Source: Variovorax paradoxus
Lineage (GTDB): Bacteria > Pseudomonadota > Gammaproteobacteria > Burkholderiales > Burkholderiaceae_C
DNA: 64,000 nucleotides
Reading direction: 5' to 3'
NCBI RefSeq assembly: GCF_018614955.1
Contig: NZ_JAGGNV010000011.1
Location: 62,001 to 126,000, forward strand
How positions within the stretch are numbered: position 1 is the first letter of the stretch; each line of letters begins with the position of its first letter. This document shows positions 25,725-34,586 of the stretch, piece by piece. Position numbers and translations under genes: made by a program. Below the pieces are notes generated by a model. That model saw only the letters and a list, made by a program, of their open reading frames with translations, was not told where the DNA came from and made no database searches.

Positions 25725-26012
25725 TTACACCCGTCCAGGCCAGACGCGGAACCCCTTGAGGTCCGGGTCGTTGAGCATTCGCTTGATGTGGACAGGATCG
25801 GCCATCCACTGAGCGAACGTGATTCCGTGGCGATTGATGTAGCTTTCGATTGCCACCTTTGGCAGCTCGGCGGCGTGTTTGAAGTCGGTCGAGCCGTGAA
25901 TGCCTTCGTTGTGAAGCGCCTTCGCCCGTTCGAGATAGGGCGTGCAGTCCTGGATGTTCTCAACCACCATCACGTCGTCTTTGACGTGGAGCTTGGTCTG
26001 CATCTCGGACAT
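25725..26012 (-). CDS. hypothetical phage protein, head-tail region
   Basis: The 95-aa protein contains QDCTPYLERAKALHNEG and FKHAAELPKVAIESYINRHGITFAQWM, mixed helix and loop. Similar small proteins sit between capsid and adaptor genes of several podoviruses, but no function is known to me. It follows its neighbour upstream by 2 nt. Confidence 0.6.
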   Translation of the reverse strand: MSEMQTKLHVKDDVMVVENIQDCTPYLERAKALHNEGIHGSTDFKHAAELPKVAIESYINRHGITFAQWMADPVHIKRMLNDPDLKGFRVWPGRV

Positions 26013-26014
26013 GA

Positions 26015-26311
26015 CTAGCAGTCCTCAACCGGGGTGACGATGACCACACCAGCGGCGGCAAGCTGAATCGCCGCTACGTGCGTACAGCCACGGGGAACCG
26101 CGAGGACGACCGCATCACCCGGTTGGACCAGCATGTCGGTAGCAACAGCGGTTTGAGCGCCAGGGCCGATCCGCACACAGGCGGCCACACTGGCAGCGAT
26201 GCGGACATAGCGCGGGACTTCGCCACTCGAAGCGTTGGGAAGAGTGCCACCGGACGAGGCTGCGCCCGTGGTGATGCTGACACCAGTGACGGTGACGGTG
26301 ATGTAGTCCAT
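26015..26311 (-). CDS. small beta-rich virion protein
   Basis: I place the start at MDYITVTVTG (98 aa) because CGCTGGAGCACAA precedes it. Ala/Val/Thr-rich beta strands and a late PGDAVVLAVPRG hairpin suggest a decoration or head-fibre fold. One copy of the recurring hairpin-plus-ribosome-site lies directly before the start. Confidence 0.6.
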   Translation of the reverse strand: MDYITVTVTGVSITTGAASSGGTLPNASSGEVPRYVRIAASVAACVRIGPGAQTAVATDMLVQPGDAVVLAVPRGCTHVAAIQLAAAGVVIVTPVEDC

Positions 26312-26336
26312 TTGTGCTCCAGCGCTTCGCAGCGTT

Positions 26337-26364
26337 AGGAAAAGAGAGAGCCCCCGAAGGGGCC
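26337..26364 (-). terminator. weak terminator or attenuator in structural operon
   Basis: A GGGGC/GCCCC hairpin with a TTCG loop is followed on the minus strand by CTCTCTCTTTTCC. It lies between two small structural genes and may reduce read-through from the highly expressed upstream genes. Confidence 0.45.
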
Positions 26365-26369
26365 GAGGA

Positions 26370-26789
26370 TCAGAGGACGGCGTACAGCACCCCAACGGTA
26401 GCCGTGCCGGTCGTAGAGGCCGTGCCGGTTTCCGTGTAGGTGCAAGTCACCGTCTGAACGGTCGTGGCCGGGGTCCAGCCAACCGTAGCGGCCTGGGAGA
26501 AGTTCCCGATAGCCGTCTTGATGTCCTGCGCGGCTGTAAAGTAGGTAGCAGTGCCACCCGACAGGCCCACCGACACAGTTGCAGTGGTCGCAGCGTTGTG
26601 AACCACCGTGTTCTCAACCCAGATAGCGATGATTCGAGCGTTGGCCGGGAGCGCGCCAACGGTGACGGTGTTCGTGGCACCACGGGCGACGTTCCACGTC
26701 AGCGCCATGACCATCGAACCGACCGAGGATGCAGCGTCATCGATGACAGCCACACCACCGGTCGCAGTTTGAACGACATTCTTGCCCAT
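26370..26789 (-). CDS. small virion protein, possible capsid decoration
   Basis: The 139-aa protein begins MGKNVVQTATGGVAVIDDA and is a Thr/Ala/Val-rich beta sequence with no charged core. It follows the capsid gene by 47 nt. The start is set by TTGGAGAAACACAA. Small Thr/Val-rich proteins just after the capsid are often decoration proteins, but this is only context. Confidence 0.58.
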   Translation of the reverse strand: MGKNVVQTATGGVAVIDDAASSVGSMVMALTWNVARGATNTVTVGALPANARIIAIWVENTVVHNAATTATVSVGLSGGTATYFTAAQDIKTAIGNFSQAATVGWTPATTVQTVTCTYTETGTASTTGTATVGVLYAVL

Positions 26790-26806
26790 TTGTGTTTCTC
26801 CAATAG

Positions 26807-26834
26807 GAGAGAAAGGCCCCGAAGGGCCTCTCTC
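26807..26834 (-). terminator. hairpin after major capsid gene
   Basis: AGGCCC/GGGCCT with a TTCG-type loop, extended by GAGAG/CTCTC, lies 3 bp beyond the capsid stop. There is no long U tract, so it may be an mRNA-stabilising or partial terminator. Confidence 0.45.
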
Positions 26835-26836
26835 AT

Positions 26837-27763
26837 TTAGCTGATGTCGTAGACGGCACCGTGGGCCTTGGGAGCGCGGCATTCCAGCGTGTACTCGCAC
26901 AGCAGTTGCTTGCGGTCAGCGTCGCCGGTCTTCGCCAGATCGTTGGTCTGGAAGCTGCGCAGGTACGCAACAGCCAGCTTGTCCGACTGGAGAATGAAGA
27001 CGTCGCGCACGCGCTGGAAGCGGTTCGGGACAGCCTTGATCTCGCCGAAGTCCGACACGTACACGTCCACCGAGGCGTAAAGCTTCGCGTCTTCCGACTT
27101 GTCCATCCGCGTTGCATTGCCGGTGAAGGTCGAGAAGGTCTGCTTGGCAGCAGGCGGGAGCATGATGACGTTCGGTTGACCACCAGCGGTGAAGATCAGT
27201 TGGAGAACCGATTTCACTTGGGCTTCCGTGAACGCGCGTTGCGTGCCGTTGGTCTGGCCGGTGTTGGCCGTGTACGAAGCAGCCACGTAGGCGCCGCCGC
27301 CGTTGCTGTTGTTGTCCACAACCCAGCCAAGCAGACCGCGCGATTGACGCGGAGCCGTGGCGGTCACGTCGTTCTGCGTCAGGCCGAACTCCATGTCACG
27401 CTTCAGTTCCAGCGAGCGCAGGCCCATCTGATAGCCCATCTCGTCCTTGCGACCAGCCGAATTAACGGCTTGCTGCGAGCCAGCGACCGAGACCGTCTTC
27501 GCAGAGATCTGGGTGCGGTTGGACAGGCGAACAGTCGGGGTCACCGCAACAGCGGTAGCGTCGTCACCTTCGGCCTGGGCATTGGCGGCAGCCGTTGCGA
27601 GGTCTTGGGTTTGCCACTCATGCAGGGTAGCGGTGGCCTTGGCCTTCGCTGCCATGTTGAGCAGCGGGGTTTCGGTCGGGGAGATCCGATAAATGATATC
27701 GGTCAGATCCTCACGGTTGCCGATTGCGGCAGTGGTGAGGAACGTATTGGTAGGTGCTGCCAT
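26837..27763 (-). CDS. major capsid protein, DUF5309/SU10-like
   Basis: This 308-aa protein begins MAAPTNTFLTTAAIGNREDL and includes IIYRISPTETPLLNM, VRLSNRTQISAKTVSVAGSQ and MGLRSLELKRDMEFGL, the pattern of the DUF5309 (SU10-type) HK97-fold capsid family. Placement directly downstream of the scaffold gene supports it. A hairpin with a CGGAG ribosome site precedes the ATG. Confidence 0.9.
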   Translation of the reverse strand: MAAPTNTFLTTAAIGNREDLTDIIYRISPTETPLLNMAAKAKATATLHEWQTQDLATAAANAQAEGDDATAVAVTPTVRLSNRTQISAKTVSVAGSQQAVNSAGRKDEMGYQMGLRSLELKRDMEFGLTQNDVTATAPRQSRGLLGWVVDNNSNGGGAYVAASYTANTGQTNGTQRAFTEAQVKSVLQLIFTAGGQPNVIMLPPAAKQTFSTFTGNATRMDKSEDAKLYASVDVYVSDFGEIKAVPNRFQRVRDVFILQSDKLAVAYLRSFQTNDLAKTGDADRKQLLCEYTLECRAPKAHGAVYDIS

Positions 27764-27793
27764 TTCAAACTCCGGCGCCTCTCGGCGTTAGGG

Positions 27794-28756
27794 TTAAAGG
27801 ATTGAAGCGAAAAGATTCCCTGCGTCCTCAACGCTTCCCGACTTGCTCAGACGCTGGAATGCAGCGGTCCGCTTGTCGATTGCGTTGCTCTCACCGCCTG
27901 CTGCGCGCTCGACCCTCTGAGGGGCTGCGGCAACCTTCTTGGCGGCTACGGACGCTTTTGCGATCATCTGGTCGTAAAGCATCGCCTTACGCGCCTGGAC
28001 AATCGCGCGGTGATCTGTCACTCCGTTTACTTCGGCTTCGCTCAACCCCTGTTTTACGAGGTAGTCTTTCAGCTCAGCCACGCCGGCCTTCATCTTGGCT
28101 TCGTTCTTCCACTCGGGAATCTTGGCGAGGAGTTCTTCCCGCTGACTCGCGATGTGGGCTTTGAGGCCTTCGTGATATTCGGCATTGGCCTGCTCGTCGA
28201 GCGCCGCTTTCTGCTGGATCGTCTGCTGCAACGCTGCTTGTCTCGATTGCGCGAGGTGCTGTTGCTTCAGGTATTCAACAGGGTCGGACTCAAGTAGAGC
28301 CTGCCAGTCTGTCTTTTGCTGCTCTTGCAGCGCGCCTTCGAGCAGTGCCTGATGCCTCGTGAGGTTCTGGGCTAGCTCTTGTCGCTCGGTTCTTGCCTTG
28401 GCGGTCTCGGCCTCTGCTGCTTTGCGCTGCTCTGCTAATTCCGTCGTCTTCTTCGTGTAGTCCGCTTGTCGGAGACCCGACTTGTGGGCTTCTGCGATCT
28501 GCGCTTTGGTCAGTTCAACCGACTTGCCGTCAACAATGACGGTGACGATCTCATCGCCCTCTGCCTCAGATGTTGGGGCGTCGTCGCCCTCTTCCTGGGT
28601 GTTGTTGCCTGCCTCAGCGGCTTCTTCAGCCTCCGTTTGAGTAGGCGCTACAACCTCTTCTACTTCGTCCTTCGGCGGCTGCATTGCAGCTTCAAAAGCC
28701 GCCGCTGCCGTGTCTGCGTTCAAACTACCTTCAGTGGGTGTCGTAGACGTGTCCAC
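27794..28756 (-). CDS. head scaffolding protein
   Basis: This 320-aa protein is highly charged and helical: an acidic, disordered N-terminus (about 1-75), a VDGKSVELTKAQIAEAHKSG domain and a long Gln/Glu/Ala coiled coil (about 95-270), then a basic end. This is the standard scaffold composition, and it lies immediately upstream of the capsid. It would guide prohead assembly and leave. Confidence 0.82.
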   Translation of the reverse strand: MDTSTTPTEGSLNADTAAAAFEAAMQPPKDEVEEVVAPTQTEAEEAAEAGNNTQEEGDDAPTSEAEGDEIVTVIVDGKSVELTKAQIAEAHKSGLRQADYTKKTTELAEQRKAAEAETAKARTERQELAQNLTRHQALLEGALQEQQKTDWQALLESDPVEYLKQQHLAQSRQAALQQTIQQKAALDEQANAEYHEGLKAHIASQREELLAKIPEWKNEAKMKAGVAELKDYLVKQGLSEAEVNGVTDHRAIVQARKAMLYDQMIAKASVAAKKVAAAPQRVERAAGGESNAIDKRTAAFQRLSKSGSVEDAGNLFASIL

Positions 28757-28823
28757 ATTTTCTCCTTTGCCGACGCATCACTGCGCTGGGCTGCTCACCA
28801 ATTGAACCCGGGTGAGCGAACGG

Positions 28824-29249
28824 TTAGATTTCTAGAACATCGATCCCATTGCCGCATGTCGCGTCGAGATGACAGGCAACTTCCACAGCCTCTTCCGCCG
28901 TCTTTCCAAGGTGCATCGCAGCCATCGCGAAGTCGCGACCACTGCCGATCGCCCAAAACCCGTTCTCAATGACCATCGGGTAAGGCGTGTTCTCGTACTG
29001 CAATATGCGTCCGTTGTCGATGACTAGCATCGAAACGCAATCTGCCGTGCTGCGCTGAGTTGCGGGAAACTTCTCAGGGTCTCCCTTTTCGAGCCATACC
29101 AACATCTCTTGAATCTGTGCTGTATTCCCGGCGCAACCCACAAACCGTTCGCCAACGCGATGCAGCTTCTGAGTAGTCGCGTGCAGGCCGCCAAAGGATG
29201 TGCGCTTGTCGGCAGCCAGGAGCCTCCCGTCCCAAGCAATGACCGTCAC
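28824..29249 (-). CDS. Ntn-hydrolase (HslV/proteasome-like) phage protein
   Basis: The 141-aa protein begins MTVIAWDGRLLAADKRTS. The residue after Met is Thr, which could become an N-terminal nucleophile, and the TVIAWDG...AADKR pattern matches proteasome beta/HslV strands S1-S2 with the conserved Asp and Lys. WAIGSGRDFAMAAMHLG also fits. Placement just upstream of the scaffold suggests scaffold or prohead processing, an inference. Confidence 0.65.
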   Translation of the reverse strand: MTVIAWDGRLLAADKRTSFGGLHATTQKLHRVGERFVGCAGNTAQIQEMLVWLEKGDPEKFPATQRSTADCVSMLVIDNGRILQYENTPYPMVIENGFWAIGSGRDFAMAAMHLGKTAEEAVEVACHLDATCGNGIDVLEI

Positions 29250-29413
29250 AGTTCGACAACCTCGCCAGTGTTCAGTTGGTACTGAGCGGGGCCGACGAGG
29301 ACGCGGATATTGCCGAGATGCATCGTTTCCAGCACTTCGCCCTGCGCTTCAGGGTGCCAAACGGTGCAAATCTGGTGATCGCGCTTGTGCATGGACAACA
29401 CCTTGCGGGTCAT
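29246..29413 (-). CDS. small hypothetical phage protein
   Basis: The 55-aa protein starting MTRKVLSMHKRDHQICTVWH is coupled by ATGA to genes on both sides (29,410-29,413 and 29,246-29,249), which defines its start within a longer frame. It is a small beta-rich domain of unknown role. Confidence 0.6.
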   Translation of the reverse strand: MTRKVLSMHKRDHQICTVWHPEAQGEVLETMHLGNIRVLVGPAQYQLNTGEVVEL

Positions 29414-29700
29414 TCCCAACCAATCGAGGCTTTCGCTCGGTCGAGCAGGCTCTGCTCGTACTTGAGCTTCTCCTTCGCCAGCGTCCCCGAGTCCAACGAC
29501 GCTTTCAGGCAAATCTCCACCTTTTCCAGCATCTTGAGCATCAGGAACAGCTTTTCTCGGCCGTCCAGGTCTCTTGCGGGCGATGTCTTCCATTGTTCGG
29601 TCAACTCCTGTTTGATGTCGTGGAAGGCCTGGTGGAACGCTTCGTTCTCAAGCACCTCTTTTGCACGGTCAGCGTTGTAGATTTCCTGCGCAGTGGTCAT
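29410..29700 (-). CDS. hypothetical helical phage protein
   Basis: The 96-aa protein (MTTAQEIYNADRAKEVLENE...) is nearly all helix, acidic, with heptad-like repeats. ATGA overlaps join it to both neighbours. It may be a chaperone or assembly factor for head genes; no family is recognised. Confidence 0.62.
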   Translation of the reverse strand: MTTAQEIYNADRAKEVLENEAFHQAFHDIKQELTEQWKTSPARDLDGREKLFLMLKMLEKVEICLKASLDSGTLAKEKLKYEQSLLDRAKASIGWE

Positions 29701-29876
29701 TTCAGCTTCTCAATCACGTCCAGCAGTTTCTTATTGGCTGCTAAGAGCGTTTGTATGTATCCCTGCTGCTCTTCAATCAACTCGATCAATTGCATGAGCG
29801 ATTTCAACGTCTCAGGGCTGTTCGCCACGTCAGCGGCAAACCCTCTGATTTGAGCGATGTAAACGTAGGCGTTCAT
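29697..29876 (-). CDS. small helical phage protein
   Basis: The 59-aa protein starts at MNAYVYIAQIRGFAADVA and has a C-terminal coiled coil (LIELIEEQQGYIQTLLAANK). The start is fixed by an ATGA overlap with the upstream stop. Function unknown. Confidence 0.6.
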   Translation of the reverse strand: MNAYVYIAQIRGFAADVANSPETLKSLMQLIELIEEQQGYIQTLLAANKKLLDVIEKLK

Positions 29877-31396
29877 GACAGCAGCATCAAAGCCTCTTCT
29901 TCGTCCTCGTCCCACTCATCCGGGGTTTGGACTGCTTGCTTGGGTGTGACAGCCTTCTTAACCTCTTGCGGGCTCTCCTGCGCCTCTTCGAGCGCTTCGG
30001 CCTCCAGAATCTTCTTGTTCAGCTCGGCAACGCGCTTGTTGACCTTCTTCTTCTCGTCGTCGCGTCCACCACCAGTGCTCGGCAGACTCACATCGCCCGC
30101 GATACCCGAGGCCGATACGCCCGTAAGCGCAATGACGACATCGATACCGAGCGAGCCAGCCTGACCAGTACCTTCAGTGCCCGTCAGCGCCGCTATGACG
30201 CTGCCTGTGTCCGCCACTACGGCACCGACTGCGCCAGTTCCAGCCACACCAGACAGTGCGAGAGTCACCGAAGCGCCTGCGGTGCCTACAGAGCCCGCAG
30301 CAGGGTTGCCAGACAGTCCGGCAGACGTAGACGGTGCGACAGAGCCAGGAGAACCCGTTCCCGCATTGCCCGATAGAGCCTTGGCAGTGCTCGGAACCAC
30401 AGTTCCAACCCCGCCAGCACCTGCATTTCCGCTCAGCGCCTTGTCTACAGCCGGCGAGACGCTTCCAACCGCTCCAGTTCCTGCAACACCGGTCAATGCA
30501 GCCGTTGCATCAGACCCTGCCGAAACCGTGCCAACAACACCAGTCGCCGCATTACCTGCCAGTGCGATCGTGACGCTCGGCGATGTCGTTCCAACTGCGC
30601 CAGTACCAGCATTCCCGGTCAGAGCCTTGGAAGCTGCAACCGCAACAGATCCCGGCGAGCCAGTGCCAGCGCCGCCCGTCAAGGCCTTCGCCGTCGATGG
30701 CGCTACAGTTCCCGCAGCACCAGTGCCGGCCACTCCTGTCAGGGCAGCGCTTACGTCGCCACCGCCAGCCGACGCCTTGAACACGTCTATCGCAACTGCG
30801 CAATCCGATCCACCACCTGAGATGGTGAAGCTCGGCGTGATCGCTGTCGTAGCCGCCACCACACGGGAAGCAGCACAACCCGTCCAGTACAGGCCGTTGT
30901 CGCCCTCCTGAGTCTGAACCGTGAAGCCGCTCGATTCGCTCCATGTCCCGCTGAACGCCGTGCCAGTCATGGCTACAGCGATCGAATCCGCCTGCGCCAG
31001 CGTGCCCGATGTCACCGTCCAAGGCGGGTTGTTGTCGTCGGCCTGAGCAGATGCCGCCGAATCAAGTGAGGCGGTTGCAACCCCCGCGAGCTCCATGACA
31101 TGCACGGTCGCATCCGAGTTGCTGCCCCATGTGGCAGTCACCGTATGCCCTGAACCACCCGCAATGTTGGCGCAGTAGTAGCGCCTGATCTGCGCTCCCG
31201 ATGCACTGGTCCGCGTCGTCCCGATCTGGGTGTACGTGTTCCCCTTGTTGTCGCTGATCGTCAGCGAACCCTGTCCAGAAGCATCAGAGACGCCAACCCA
31301 GATCGTGCTACCCGCCGTGCTGGTGAAGCTCGACGTTGTTGTTGACGTAGCCCCGGAAGTGTTCGCCTTCCTTGCGTTAGCGACCGATGCAGCCAT
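29873..31396 (-). CDS. repeat-containing virion protein with 11 Gly/Ala/Thr repeats
   Basis: The 507-aa protein has an N-terminal beta domain (about 1-210), then eleven imperfect repeats of about 20 residues with core ALTGVAGTGAVGTV (about 215-440), and an acidic, charged C-terminus (about 445-507). The repeats resemble collagen- or fibre-like shafts in tail and head-fibre proteins. Adsorption or surface display is inferred. Confidence 0.6.
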   Translation of the reverse strand: MAASVANARKANTSGATSTTTSSFTSTAGSTIWVGVSDASGQGSLTISDNKGNTYTQIGTTRTSASGAQIRRYYCANIAGGSGHTVTATWGSNSDATVHVMELAGVATASLDSAASAQADDNNPPWTVTSGTLAQADSIAVAMTGTAFSGTWSESSGFTVQTQEGDNGLYWTGCAASRVVAATTAITPSFTISGGGSDCAVAIDVFKASAGGGDVSAALTGVAGTGAAGTVAPSTAKALTGGAGTGSPGSVAVAASKALTGNAGTGAVGTTSPSVTIALAGNAATGVVGTVSAGSDATAALTGVAGTGAVGSVSPAVDKALSGNAGAGGVGTVVPSTAKALSGNAGTGSPGSVAPSTSAGLSGNPAAGSVGTAGASVTLALSGVAGTGAVGAVVADTGSVIAALTGTEGTGQAGSLGIDVVIALTGVSASGIAGDVSLPSTGGGRDDEKKKVNKRVAELNKKILEAEALEEAQESPQEVKKAVTPKQAVQTPDEWDEDEEEALMLLS

Positions 31397-31413
31397 GATC
31401 GGCCGTCAAGCCA

Positions 31414-31884
31414 TCAAGCGATCCGCACTAGGGCGTTGCTTGCGTCGTTGGCTGGCATCGTCAGGGTGAAGTTCGCAGCGGTCACCGTCTGCGAGCCGAA
31501 GGTATGCACGCTGATAGCCTTGTTGCTCTGCGTGGAGTTGTAGACCTCAACACAGTCAAAAGCAGTAGCAAGGGTCACGGTCGTCCAAGCGAAAGAGGCA
31601 GATGGCGTCCAGATCGCAGTAGTACCGCTGGTGGTTGGCGTGGTGGCATTCGTCACCGTCACACCGCCCGCTGTGTAGTTCGTCCCCGTCACCTCGCCAG
31701 TCGTGCTGTAGGCGGTCGTCGCGGCGTTGATGGTGGCAGATGCGAGGAATAGCGCGGCCTTGATCGTGTCGGTCGTCGGCGCAGTCAGACTGGTCCGGGA
31801 TACGAGCGTCGCGGCTCCGAGCTGGTGTTCGCCACGGAGAATTTCCGCTTTGAATGAAGTGCAAAGAGCTTGAGTGTTTGCCAT
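31414..31884 (-). CDS. hypothetical structural protein
   Basis: The 156-aa protein begins MANTQALCTSFKAEILRGEH and is Thr/Ala/Ser-rich and beta-predicted. Proteins with this start are common in phage head gene clusters, with unknown role; a head fibre or decoration function is possible. Confidence 0.58.
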   Translation of the reverse strand: MANTQALCTSFKAEILRGEHQLGAATLVSRTSLTAPTTDTIKAALFLASATINAATTAYSTTGEVTGTNYTAGGVTVTNATTPTTSGTTAIWTPSASFAWTTVTLATAFDCVEVYNSTQSNKAISVHTFGSQTVTAANFTLTMPANDASNALVRIA

Positions 31885-31893
31885 GATGTTCCC

Positions 31894-32094
31894 TTAAGCG
31901 AGGCTGCTGGCGGTGGCTTCAGCGGCCACACCGGCTTTGGACAGGACGTGGACAGCGTGTTTGACCACTTCACCGTCCAATTTGTAGGTTTCCGAGAAAA
32001 CGACAGCATCCGGCCGGTCATCCCATGCGTGGGAGTAGTCCAACGAAGCAATCGGGAGGTTCCCCTTGCTCGTGTAGATCAGCGGTTCATCCAT
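31894..32094 (-). CDS. small hypothetical phage protein
   Basis: This 66-aa protein (MDEPLIYTSKGNLPIASLDY...) lies 2 nt after the portal stop and contains WDDRPDAVVFSETYKLDGEVVK, a small beta hairpin pattern. No function is recognised. Confidence 0.6.
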   Translation of the reverse strand: MDEPLIYTSKGNLPIASLDYSHAWDDRPDAVVFSETYKLDGEVVKHAVHVLSKAGVAAEATASSLA

Positions 32095-32096
32095 CG

Positions 32097-34586
32097 TTAT
32101 TCCTCAATCATTCCGGTAGCCCGACCGTCTTCACCACGGATCAGGGTTCGCTTGCGGGGTTTGCTCATTGCTGCTGCTGCTTCGGTGATCTGCTTGGCAG
32201 CGTCAGTGATCGGCGAGAAATCAGGCTGCGTCACGGCTGATGCAATCTCGCGCGTAGCCGTCTGAGTCGCAGGGTCGTCAACCTTCGCCTTGGACGAGAT
32301 GTTGGCCGTCTCGATCTTCACGGACGCATCAAGCTCAGCCTTCCAGCGCTGGAATTCCATTTCCCTTTGGTGTGCAGCGTCGTCCTGCTGCATCTTCAAC
32401 TGGGCAAGCTGGGCCTCTTGACTGATCTTCAGCGAGTGCTGCTCGGCCTCTGCACGCTGGCGGTTGTTGTCAACCTCGGCCTGCATCTGCATCCGAGCCT
32501 GCTCCAACTGAGCGTCATAGGTCCGCTGCGCCTCGGCCGTCTGAGCGGCAAAGTTGGCCTTCATCTGCTCCAACTGAGCATGCGCCTGCATCTCTGCCTG
32601 CTTGCCCTGCATCGTCGCCTGTAGCTTGGCCTGCTCGATCTGCATCTGAGCCTGCATCTTCATTTGCTCAGGATCAGGCTTGTCAGGAGGCGGCTGCTTC
32701 TGCGGGTCGTTCCAATACCGGTCAGGGTTCTTGCTGCCCGTCATCTTTGTGATGTCGGACCACATGTTGTAAATCTGATCCGGCCGAGCAACGCCGATTG
32801 CCAGAGCCTGAGCCTGCCTGTCAGCAAGGGCAAACATCTTCTGAATCTGCTCGTCCTTCGAGCCGATCCCCAACCCTACGTTGACACTGACATCGAACTG
32901 GTTGCGCCACTCGCGCGGGTCCATGTCGATCCAGTCACCATTCACCCGAATGGAAGTCTTCTTGTCCTGGTGCTGGCTCGTGAGCTTCAGCATCATCAGG
33001 AACAGATCGCGGAAGCCCTCGGCCATGTTGCGCGCGATAAGATCAACGCGCATATCACCCTTGTTGGTGATGATCTGCACGCCCGTAGCGGTCTGGTTCA
33101 GGGCCTTGGAGTCGTTCCCCTGTGAGTACCGAGTCCAGCCCGAACGCTGCTCCAGGTCCATCTCGGACCATTCCATGAGCATGTTGGACGCTGCAAAGTC
33201 GCCCTTGCCCTGGTCCAAACGACCAACGGCAGTAGGCTGCTTGACCCGCACGATCCCGCCAGGACGAGAGGTCAGCAGGTCGTCCAGATTGACCTGACCC
33301 TCAACGGCGAAGTACCGGCCGTTGACCTCCAAATACATGTTGTCCAGTTGAGCGCGAAGAATCTGCGTCTTCTGCTTCTGGCTCTCCATCGCAAGGTCAG
33401 CAATTGACAGGCCATAGAACTTGTGCGGCAACGGAACGCACCGAATGTCCACGAACGGCGCGCAATCCACCTCTTCATCGTCAAGGATCTGATTCCCGGC
33501 AACAACAACCTTGCGCAGTTCGGAGATGCCGTCTCCGTCTCGATCACAGCGGATGTAGCACTCATTGACCCACACCACACGCTGCGACTCGTCGGACGTG
33601 TCGTTGTCCGAGATGTAGGCCATCTCATCGTCAACACCCAACCGCTCCAGACGCTCGGCGTTCATCGTCGCTTCGGTGTCGTCTGTGCCGATCTGGTCGA
33701 TGATCGAACCGGGATAACCCATGGAGCGCAGTTCAGACAGGGTGCGAGGCACCGTGTGCGCAACGAACGACGCCGTTTGGATTGACTTCGCCTTGCGACT
33801 GATCTTGAATTCCTCGGGAGGAACGTTCTCGACCGTGATCTTGCCCGTCTTCAGCGTGCGCTTGAACGCCACGTCATACAGCATGGCAGGCGGCTGGGCT
33901 TCGATCTGCTGCAACTGAGCTTGCATCTGCTGAACAGCCATCGCGGCCTTCTGCTGCTGCGGGCCGGGTTGCTGTGCAGCCTGCATTGCCTGCTGCATCT
34001 GTTGAGTCATCTGCTCGACAGCCTGAGCCCTGGCCTTGGCGTCTTCCTCGTCCGGGTAGCTCTTTTGCTCGATCGGCTCGACCTCGGGATCTTCCATGAT
34101 CTCAGCAAGCTCCACCGGAGTGAGGCCGCGGTACTCTTCCCGCTTCTCTTCAGCCCGGTTGTCCCACCAAGCCTTGATGATCCCATTCTTCTGAAGCAGC
34201 GAATCCAAGATCCACGTCGAGGCAACGGCATAACCGTTGTTCTGCTTCATGAACAGGTAGTTGATGTACTGCGTTGCGTCATCAGCCTTCTTCTCGTCGT
34301 CCTGCTTCGAGGGCTCGAACTCTACCGCTGCGTCGCCACCAACGAACTTCGCCACTAACTGAGGCAGCATCGACAGGATCGTGTTCCGCACGTCCGTAGA
34401 CACAGCACGGGAACGACCGTCGATCTCAGGCGGGGCAAGGTCACCGATGGCTTCACCGAGGAAATACTGCATGGCCTTCCGCCGCTGATCGGCGAGCTTG
34501 CCGCCGAAATAGCCCACGCTGTTGCGCAGTTCCATTCCGACGAGAGCCTTCAGCTCGTCATTTGTGAGCGGTTCGGGTTTTGCCAT
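32097..34586 (-). CDS. portal protein, large podovirus type
   Basis: The 829-aa protein has the portal core (about 1-620) with WILDSLLQKNGIIKAWWDN, VPPEEFKISRKAK, VPLPHKFYGLSIADL and NQTATGVQIITNKGD. The C-terminal 200 residues are a Gln/Met/Ala-rich coiled coil, like the barrel of P22-type portals. It forms the dodecameric DNA gate at the capsid vertex. A Gln-rich insertion lies near 200-240. A partial copy of the recurring hairpin precedes the ATG. Confidence 0.85.
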   Translation of the reverse strand: MAKPEPLTNDELKALVGMELRNSVGYFGGKLADQRRKAMQYFLGEAIGDLAPPEIDGRSRAVSTDVRNTILSMLPQLVAKFVGGDAAVEFEPSKQDDEKKADDATQYINYLFMKQNNGYAVASTWILDSLLQKNGIIKAWWDNRAEEKREEYRGLTPVELAEIMEDPEVEPIEQKSYPDEEDAKARAQAVEQMTQQMQQAMQAAQQPGPQQQKAAMAVQQMQAQLQQIEAQPPAMLYDVAFKRTLKTGKITVENVPPEEFKISRKAKSIQTASFVAHTVPRTLSELRSMGYPGSIIDQIGTDDTEATMNAERLERLGVDDEMAYISDNDTSDESQRVVWVNECYIRCDRDGDGISELRKVVVAGNQILDDEEVDCAPFVDIRCVPLPHKFYGLSIADLAMESQKQKTQILRAQLDNMYLEVNGRYFAVEGQVNLDDLLTSRPGGIVRVKQPTAVGRLDQGKGDFAASNMLMEWSEMDLEQRSGWTRYSQGNDSKALNQTATGVQIITNKGDMRVDLIARNMAEGFRDLFLMMLKLTSQHQDKKTSIRVNGDWIDMDPREWRNQFDVSVNVGLGIGSKDEQIQKMFALADRQAQALAIGVARPDQIYNMWSDITKMTGSKNPDRYWNDPQKQPPPDKPDPEQMKMQAQMQIEQAKLQATMQGKQAEMQAHAQLEQMKANFAAQTAEAQRTYDAQLEQARMQMQAEVDNNRQRAEAEQHSLKISQEAQLAQLKMQQDDAAHQREMEFQRWKAELDASVKIETANISSKAKVDDPATQTATREIASAVTQPDFSPITDAAKQITEAAAAMSKPRKRTLIRGEDGRATGMIEE

